Shown piece by piece: positions 5,723 through 10,092 of a stretch of DNA of 10,092 nt. The DNA comes from Cytophagales bacterium. Its GTDB lineage: Bacteria; Bacteroidota; Bacteroidia; Cytophagales; JAAEPT01. Position numbers and translations under genes: made by a program. Position 1 is the stretch's first letter, and every line of letters begins with the position of its first letter. The notes beneath the pieces are model-generated. The model was not told the DNA's origin and made no database searches. It saw only the letters and a program-made list of their open reading frames with translations. The DNA lies in the NCBI GenBank assembly GCA_011524675.1, contig WTJX01000437.1:1-10092 (forward strand). Direction: 5' to 3'.

Positions 5723-6766
5723 TTGCTATTCAACTCAAGATCAGTATCGTTTCTATTGTCCTCTATCGTGGGGATTATCACCTCCTTTTCCTTAGCTTTT
5801 ATAGGAGACCCGCACTATAGTGTCATTACCATAGGTTTCTTTGCTTCTTTTGTGTCTTCGTTTGCTCTTTCTTTTTTGATTCTCGAAATGCTCATCTTTA
5901 GAGAATTGCGCAACATCTACCAATTGTTTGATTCGCTGAGTGGGCACAAACTTAAGTTGCATCAAGATGCTAATGTCCCTATCAAAAAGATAAGTAGAGA
6001 GCTATATACCTTTGCCTATGCAAAACAATATGAGATAGAACAACTCAAAAAGATAGAAGAAATACGAAGAAGCTTTCTAGCAGACATCTCTCATGAACTC
6101 AAAACACCTGTTTTTGCTGCACAAGGTTTTATTCACACCTTACTAGATGGTGCCATGGAAGACAAAAAAGTACGCACACGTTTTTTGAAGAAAGCAGCCA
6201 AAAGTTTAGACAACCTCGATACGCTAGTGCAAGACCTCATTATCATTACACAAGTAGAAACTGGAGAGGCACGTATGGAGATGGAGGAGTTTGACCTCTG
6301 CCTACTAATCAAAGAAGTGTTTGATAATTTAGAGCGTAAAGCAAAAAAAAGAAACGCATCCCTTACGCTCTTAACAGAACTTGAAGGGATAGAAGTAGTA
6401 GGTGATAGGTATCGTATAGGGCAAGTGATTACCAACTTAGTAGAGAATGCCATCAAGTATGGAAATGAAAATGGACATGTGGAAGTAATACTCAAAGAGA
6501 ATGAAACAAACATGGAAATAAAAATCAAAGACGATGGTCCGGGCATATCCGAAGAGCATCAAAAAGGTATATTTCAACGTTTTTATAGAATAGATAAAAG
6601 TAGGTCTAGAGAGACCGGTGGCTCTGGCCTGGGGCTTTCCATTGTAAAACATATCCTAGAAGTACACGAATCTAGCATAGAAGTAGAGAGTACTATGGGA
6701 AAAGGTACTACCTTTGCTTTTCATTTAAAAAAAGTAGTCTCCCTTGAAAAAAGTATCGCTAGCTGA
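5723..6766 (+). CDS. Membrane sensor histidine kinase (PhoR-like), 347 aa, TTG start
   Basis: Two transmembrane helices (about 9-27 and 34-58) separated by a periplasmic loop of only about six residues, so there is no extracytoplasmic sensor domain. The DHp helix has the phosphoacceptor His124 in FLADISHELKTP. The ATPase domain has the N box (NLVENAIKYG, 238-247), G1 (DDGPGI, 270-275), F box (FQRFYR, 284-289) and G2 (GGSGLGLSI, 299-307). All are intact. It should phosphorylate the upstream regulator; the spacing of 32 nt supports one transcript. The frame opens only at 5684 and has no ATG before 5887, which would cut off both membrane helices, so TTG at 5723 is the best start. With almost no periplasmic part, signal input probably comes through the membrane or a partner protein, as inferred for similar short PhoR-like kinases. 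Confidence 0.9.
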   Translation: MLFNSRSVSFLLSSIVGIITSFSLAFIGDPHYSVITIGFFASFVSSFALSFLILEMLIFRELRNIYQLFDSLSGHKLKLHQDANVPIKKISRELYTFAYAKQYEIEQLKKIEEIRRSFLADISHELKTPVFAAQGFIHTLLDGAMEDKKVRTRFLKKAAKSLDNLDTLVQDLIIITQVETGEARMEMEEFDLCLLIKEVFDNLERKAKKRNASLTLLTELEGIEVVGDRYRIGQVITNLVENAIKYGNENGHVEVILKENETNMEIKIKDDGPGISEEHQKGIFQRFYRIDKSRSRETGGSGLGLSIVKHILEVHESSIEVESTMGKGTTFAFHLKKVVSLEKSIAS

Positions 6767-7460
6767 TATCCTCCTTAAAGAAACGGAAGATTTCATTTTC
6801 ATCAACAAACCCGCTTACATTTCTACCTTAGAAGATAGAAAAAAAGATTTCAGCATTCTGTCTATTGCTAGAGAAGTACACCCCAATGCCATTGTGGGGC
6901 ATCGCTTAGACAAAGAAACGTCTGGTGTGATGGTTATCGCCAAGTCAGAAGACAGTTATAAGCACCTAACCTTACAGTTCGAAAGAAGAGAGGTCTATAA
7001 AGAATACCATGCCGTAGTGGAAGGGGTGCATCACTTTCAAGAAGACATGATAGAGTTGCCCATACATATTTTATCCTCCAAGGGTAGAGTTTCTATCAAT
7101 TACGAACGAGGCAAGCATTCCGCCACCATAGTAAGTACACTCAAAAACTTTAGAAACCATGCCTTAGTACAGTGTGAGCCTGTAACAGGGCGAATGCACC
7201 AAATACGAGTACACCTTTCTAGGAACAATGCTCCTTTGGTAAGCGACATAGCCTACGGTGGGAGTATGCTTTATTTATCGCAACTAAAGAAAAAATTTAA
7301 TTTAAAGAAAGATACAGACGAACAACCACTAATTAAGCGTGTAGCCTTGCACGCCTACTCTCTCGGCATCAAAGATAGAAATGAACAACCTATCTTGGTG
7401 CAGGCAGATTATCCCAAAGACATGAGAGCTTTATTAAAACAATTAGACAAAACACTGTAG
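6744..7460 (+). CDS. RluA-family pseudouridine synthase, 238 aa, TTG start
   Basis: Isomerises specific uridines in RNA to pseudouridine; the exact rRNA or tRNA position cannot be told from sequence alone. The catalytic motif HRLDKETSGVMVIAK (53-67) holds Asp56. Downstream are the KEYHAVVEG strand (87-94) and the RNA-binding GRMHQIRVHL (149-158), all standard for RluA. There is no N-terminal S4 domain, so it is the short form. The usual NKPAG-(L/W) motif reads NKPAYIST (21-28), a small departure. A basic insert near 176-200 (YLSQLKKKFNLKK...) precedes the conserved RVALHA. The TTG at 6744 overlaps the kinase gene by 23 nt; the frame is closed by TAG at 6735, so no other start is possible before residue 63. 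This indicates translational coupling with the kinase. Confidence 0.92.
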   Translation: MKKVSLADILLKETEDFIFINKPAYISTLEDRKKDFSILSIAREVHPNAIVGHRLDKETSGVMVIAKSEDSYKHLTLQFERREVYKEYHAVVEGVHHFQEDMIELPIHILSSKGRVSINYERGKHSATIVSTLKNFRNHALVQCEPVTGRMHQIRVHLSRNNAPLVSDIAYGGSMLYLSQLKKKFNLKKDTDEQPLIKRVALHAYSLGIKDRNEQPILVQADYPKDMRALLKQLDKTL

Positions 7461-7696
7461 CTAGGTAGCAGTAAATAAAAGAACTATTTGTTAGGTAGTT
7501 TACCTGATAGATAAAGAAAAAACACGCCTATGCTATTCATAGTAAATATTTTTTTCTGGCCACTTTCGTGGAATGGAATCCAGCTTTTTACGATCTGATA
7601 TCTTTTATCTCAACATCTTATGGTCTAATAATCTCAGTGTTTCGTAAGCTAAAAAATGAACAGCACTGTAAGGGTTGTTTTGAGTTGAAAAATTAA
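7461..7696. other. Convergent intergenic stretch with a decayed repeat copy
   Basis: 236 nt between the pseudouridine synthase and the minus-strand exported protein gene. It contains a 47-nt segment related to the mobile element upstream of the next gene (annotated separately), a short AGGTA-GTT-TACCT hairpin (7493-7505) that might end the plus-strand operon, and ACAG-CA-CTGT (about 7661-7670) followed on the minus strand by a T-rich run. No gene or clear promoter was found. Confidence 0.3.
7508..7554. repeat. Degenerate partial copy of the 199-bp element at 8751
   Basis: These 47 nt align without gaps to 8772-8818 inside the intact element, with 36 of 47 identical (TAGATAAAGAAAAAA..., then a shared CCTAT.CT.TTCATA core). 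Immediately after it comes TTTTTTTCTGGCCAC, which loosely echoes the right end of the intact element (TTTTTTTCTCGGACGCCAG), as if the middle had been deleted. Much of the match is A-rich, so chance similarity contributes. Confidence 0.35.
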
Positions 7697-8716
7697 CTAA
7701 TCACTCTTGCTAGGTGACATATTAGGAACTTTAAAAAACCATGATGAGTTACCAAACCTAGATTCTGTAGTGTTATAAATAAAAAGCTTATTACCTGTTT
7801 CAATCGTAACATTGTCCTTTGTAGAAAACTGTATTTCATTTTGGTCTGTGATTTCTGCTGATAAACAGTCTTCTTTCAAATAAAAACTTTTGTGATTTGT
7901 ATTTAAATTATTGACATCAATTTTAGTAAAAGGGGAAAGACAATTTGTTGGTTCATAACATACATTTGAATAATCTAATGTAACAAAATCATTTCTGCAT
8001 ACTGCTACAAAATCATCTCCGAAATAAGCGTTTTTAAGATAACCACAACCGATAGTGCCTGCCAAAAAAGTCTCGTACCTCACGTTTTCAAAATAATATC
8101 CTATTTTACAAATAATGAATATGAAATTATTTTGAGTAGTGGTTATATGCGGTGTTGTTAGTTTATCTAAGGAGTCCAAATTGTTATGAAAGGGGACTTT
8201 ACTTACATCTTCATTGTATGTAAATAAATAGTCTGAAATACTTATATTTTTTAGGTGTCGATTTAAATTCATTTGTAGATACCAAGTTTGCTTGTCCTTT
8301 TCAGGGCTTGCCCCACTAAAATCGTTTGAATATAACTCTTTATATACACAGCCGTTACAGATAGGGTGTGTAATGGCTCTGTAATCACGAGTTGTAAAAA
8401 AACCTAAATAATCAAGTTCTATTTTATAAGGTATCGCTATTTCAAAATTACACAATAAATTCTCATACTTTTGTTTATTAGAAAGTTGTGATAAATGAAA
8501 TAATTCACAAAAATTACTATGGAAGTTTACATGAAGCCCAGTAATAGTTGAGGATAAGCCTTCAATTACTTCATGCTTTTTTGTTTTTTCATATTTTATA
8601 GTATCAATGGTTTGTGCTGTTCCTGTAACAATACCAAAAACCGCAACTATTAAGCACGTCCTTAAAGAGCTGATTTGAAGCCAAAATGTTTTTTTTTCTG
8701 AGGTATTAATTTTCAT
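7697..8716 (-). CDS. Hypothetical exported protein, 339 aa
   Basis: An orphan protein with a signal peptide: from the ATG at 8716, basic N-terminus (MKINTSEKK), hydrophobic stretch around residues 21-32 (CLIVAVFGIVTG) and cleavage near TAQ. A longer frame starts 9 residues upstream at 8743, but that ATG lies at the edge of a transposon target duplication and would bury the signal peptide, so 8716 is preferred. The mature part has a CNGC motif (residues 120-123) and further cysteines towards the C-terminus, fitting an exported beta-rich protein, but I recognise no family. The C-terminus is hydrophilic (SPSKSD), without a Por-type sorting domain. A 199-bp mobile element ends 34 nt upstream of the start, so the original promoter has probably been displaced or replaced. 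The gene is alone on its strand. Confidence 0.7.
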   Translation of the reverse strand: MKINTSEKKTFWLQISSLRTCLIVAVFGIVTGTAQTIDTIKYEKTKKHEVIEGLSSTITGLHVNFHSNFCELFHLSQLSNKQKYENLLCNFEIAIPYKIELDYLGFFTTRDYRAITHPICNGCVYKELYSNDFSGASPEKDKQTWYLQMNLNRHLKNISISDYLFTYNEDVSKVPFHNNLDSLDKLTTPHITTTQNNFIFIICKIGYYFENVRYETFLAGTIGCGYLKNAYFGDDFVAVCRNDFVTLDYSNVCYEPTNCLSPFTKIDVNNLNTNHKSFYLKEDCLSAEITDQNEIQFSTKDNVTIETGNKLFIYNTTESRFGNSSWFFKVPNMSPSKSD

Positions 8717-8750
8717 ATAAGAATAGGCTGAAATAATTATCAATATAAAA

Positions 8751-8949
8751 TACTGGCGTCCGACTAAATTTTAAATAAAGAAAAAATAGCCCTATACTCT
8801 TCATAATAAGCGATTTTTCAAAAGTATGAAAAACACCCCCTGTTTTATTCATGAAAAATAAAGCCTGTAGGGGGATACAATAGTTATACCGTATAGCTTA
8901 TTTTAAAGAGCTTCAATTTGTAAGTATATTTTTTTCTCGGACGCCAGTA
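8751..8949. mobile_element. 199-bp MITE-like element with 13-bp TIRs and 9-bp target duplication
   Basis: TACTGGCGTCCGA (8751-8763) and TCGGACGCCAGTA (8937-8949) are perfect inverted ends. Directly outside them the 9-bp sequence AATATAAAA is present on both sides (8742-8750 and 8950-8958), the signature of a transposition event. The interior has no ORF. Its centre is a hairpin, CCCCCT (8836-8841) against AGGGGG (8869-8874) with an inner TTTATT/AATAAA pairing. It is thus a non-autonomous element mobilised in trans. Nine-bp duplications occur in some IS1- and IS4-type families, but I cannot assign a family from the ends. The exact duplication suggests a fairly recent insertion. Confidence 0.88.
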
Positions 8950-8958
8950 AATATAAAA

Positions 8959-9279
8959 TTCAGATGATTGTCTTAGGTAGTAAGATGACGTTTACATGAT
9001 GTTATGTGATCTCGAAATTTTTCGGCACGCTTTCAAACATAAGGAATTCTGCTTGTTGTGCGGCATTATAGGGTGTGATAAATCGCTAGTATTTGTTAAG
9101 CTTGTGCATATACAAGAAATTGGCTTTATTCTTTTTTTGAGTACCCCTTTGGAATAAGTTTTTTAAAAGTCCTATCGCTTTGAAAGCAAGCTTTTCCCTC
9201 ACTAGCAGCTAAAAGAGGCAAAGACAAAACATCCTTTTCCTATATAGTAGATTTTTACAAATGAAATTTTTAATAATAT
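8959..9279. other. Gene-free stretch
   Basis: About 320 nt with no reading frame that looks like a gene on either strand. The only structure seen is a short hairpin-like GAAAGC-AA-GCTTTTC near 9181-9196. It could be decayed coding DNA, but I find no recognisable protein fragment. Confidence 0.3.
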
Positions 9280-9470
9280 CTAACGGTTAGTATATGGCAA
9301 GTAGGGCAGTTGATAAGCACTTACTTTCGGGTTTATACTGAGCCAAAACGTTGTATTTTGTTTTTAATTTATTCATTCTTAAAAGCCAAATCAACGATTT
9401 GGCGGTGTTTGAAAATAGCTCTGAACTTTCGTAAACCACCGAACGCCCTATTTACTATATACAGTGCTAG
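9280..9470 (-). other. Structured non-coding segment downstream of the 147-aa gene, ending in CTAACCGTTAG
   Basis: Read on the minus strand, this segment follows the 147-aa gene's stop with a near-palindrome (ACTGTATATAGT), then GGGCGTTCGG, a hairpin GCCAAATC-GTT-GATTTGGC, and finally the 11-nt CTAACCGTTAG (9280-9290). It ends in GTTAG, like the motifs ahead of the genes at 745 and 9914. It has the look of a long cassette-boundary type spacer, but no gene follows the terminal GTTAG. A weak plus-strand frame (9310-9546) crosses it and is not believed. I recall similar spacers in Bacteroidota accessory DNA but cannot verify that here. Confidence 0.3.
9385..9403 (-). terminator. Possible terminator hairpin for the 147-aa gene
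   Basis: GCCAAATC (9385-9392) and GATTTGGC (9396-9403) form a perfect 8-bp stem with a 3-nt loop. On the minus strand it is followed by TTTTAAG, a short T-run, and lies 67 nt after the stop of the membrane-protein gene. On the plus strand no T-run follows. Confidence 0.4.
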
Positions 9471-9914
9471 CTACTTTTTTAATTTGTTAAATTTCACTTT
9501 CATTGTTTGTGTTGTATCGAAATTTCCATCACTATCTTTTAAGTAAAGGATTCTGTCATTTTGAATTACCATCTCAGATGAATTTATGTATTTGTCAGCG
9601 TGTTTAAGTCCGTCAATAATAGTTATTGTATCTCCTGATAATTTATATGCCTCGGTCATTATTGTTCCTCCTGCTGCATCACCAACATTGATTTCGATAT
9701 TTACAGAGTCAAGGATATTTATTTTACAATGATCTGTGCCGTTTCTATATTCTGCTTTTAGCAACATTTTGTCCCAACGTTCTAAATTAGATTTAACGAT
9801 TTTAGGGTCTTTATGTCCTATGAAATCTATTTGAATAAAACTGTAATATATCAATCCAATAAGACCTCCAATTACTGTTATTACAATGAGTAATATTTTA
9901 AGATTTTTATTCAT
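9471..9914 (-). CDS. Hypothetical single-pass membrane-anchored protein, 147 aa
   Basis: MNKNLK is followed by one hydrophobic helix (about 7-26, ILLIVITVIGGLIGLIYYSF), predicting an N-in anchor with about 120 residues outside the cytoplasmic membrane. The helix is probably an uncleaved anchor and there is no lipobox. The soluble part alternates short charged strands (for example NIEINVGDAAGGTIMTEAY, about 72-90, and IVIQNDRILYLKDSDGNF-like text near the end), suggesting a small beta domain. I recognise no family. The ATG directly follows a 17-nt motif shared with the lipoprotein gene at 745. It ends in KFNKLKK. It is probably an accessory orphan gene. Confidence 0.65.
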   Translation of the reverse strand: MNKNLKILLIVITVIGGLIGLIYYSFIQIDFIGHKDPKIVKSNLERWDKMLLKAEYRNGTDHCKINILDSVNIEINVGDAAGGTIMTEAYKLSGDTITIIDGLKHADKYINSSEMVIQNDRILYLKDSDGNFDTTQTMKVKFNKLKK

Positions 9915-9963
9915 CTTTAATTGTAGCTAACAACTGAATAAACGGAACAAAATCCCGCTTATT
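9915..9963 (-). repeat. Hairpin plus GTTAG motif before the 147-aa gene
   Basis: On the minus strand, AATAAGCGG and CCGTTTATT (9955-9963 and 9937-9945) form a 9-bp stem with one G-U around a 9-nt loop. Five nt later comes GTTAGCTACAATTAAAG (9931-9915), which abuts the ATG at 9914. It matches the motif at 727-743 at 14 of 17 positions with the same placement before the start codon. Confidence 0.5.
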
Positions 9964-9966
9964 AAA

Positions 9967-10086
9967 TCATCCTCTTCCTATCTCCGAAATCTTTGCCAAA
10001 CAAATCTCTTCTGTCATTTTTTTTAACATCTCTACCCTATCAGCTAGATACGCTAATTCTTCCTTTGTGATTTGATACTCATCCAT
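9967..10086 (-). CDS. Small helical ORF, 39 aa, possibly the 3' end of a longer gene
   Basis: An ATG at 10086 opens a 39-residue frame (MDEYQITKEELAYLADRVEM... to ISEIGRG) with a strongly amphipathic, probably all-helical composition. The frame is still open upstream to the window edge (two more codons), so it may be the tail of a larger protein. It stops 4 nt before the hairpin that precedes the 147-aa gene. No family recognised. Confidence 0.35.
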   Translation of the reverse strand: MDEYQITKEELAYLADRVEMLKKMTEEICLAKISEIGRG

Positions 10087-10092
10087 CTTGTA

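Noticed and set aside
6133..6652. Minus-strand frames opposite the histidine kinase
   Set aside because: Antisense shadows of conserved kinase motifs.
7560..7655. Short plus-strand frame (MESSFLRSDIFY...)
   Set aside because: About 24 codons from its ATG, with a stop shortly upstream and no recognisable family; most likely chance.
9310..9546. Plus-strand 78-codon frame
   Set aside because: It overlaps the 3' end of the minus-strand 147-aa gene and a palindrome-rich spacer; its composition is unlike a real protein and it has no start context.

Overview
This is an AT-rich window from a member of the Bacteroidota, probably a Cytophagales-like marine or soil bacterium. The phylum call rests on several observations: no Shine-Dalgarno sequences before starts, exported proteins whose signal peptides end in forms such as TFG-QK, one good match to the Bacteroidota -7 promoter box (TAnnTTTG), and the protein character of the PhoB/PhoR-like pair and the pseudouridine synthase. 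The order-level placement is inference only.

Layout. 1-690: a short GC-rich dispersed repeat, then what looks like a type II antitoxin gene overlapping a ParE/RelE-like toxin frame of only 40 codons. 690-1380: an orphan lipoprotein gene preceded by a hairpin plus a GTTAG-containing motif. 1380-2038: a gene-free, repeat-rich stretch with a perfect 10-bp palindrome, a 314-bp element with 16-bp terminal inverted repeats and no transposase, and a partial copy of a repeat found again at 2986-3043. 2039-2815: a secreted alpha/beta hydrolase with its own terminator hairpin. 2901-3043: a 143-bp long palindrome touching the stop codon of pgi. 3044-4699 (minus): glucose-6-phosphate isomerase. 4989-7460 (plus): a compact set of PhoB-like response regulator, PhoR-like histidine kinase and RluA-family pseudouridine synthase, the last two starting at TTG. 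7461-10092: accessory territory on the minus strand with an unknown exported protein, a 199-bp transposase-free element (13-bp inverted ends, 9-bp target duplication), an unknown membrane-anchored protein and a small helical ORF at the window edge.

How it fits together. The middle (hydrolase, pgi, two-component system, pseudouridine synthase) is chromosomal housekeeping or signalling. Both ends are small orphan genes separated by palindromes and non-autonomous elements, the typical look of gene-cassette-like or integration-prone regions. The most notable pattern is that two unrelated small genes on opposite strands and about 9 kb apart (lipoprotein at 745 and membrane protein at 9914) share a 17-nt motif, 14/17 identical, placed 0-1 nt before the ATG and just after a hairpin. 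It may be the footprint of a cassette-type exchange system, but no recombinase is visible here and the sites are not canonical integron attC sites. No tRNA, rRNA or CRISPR array was seen.
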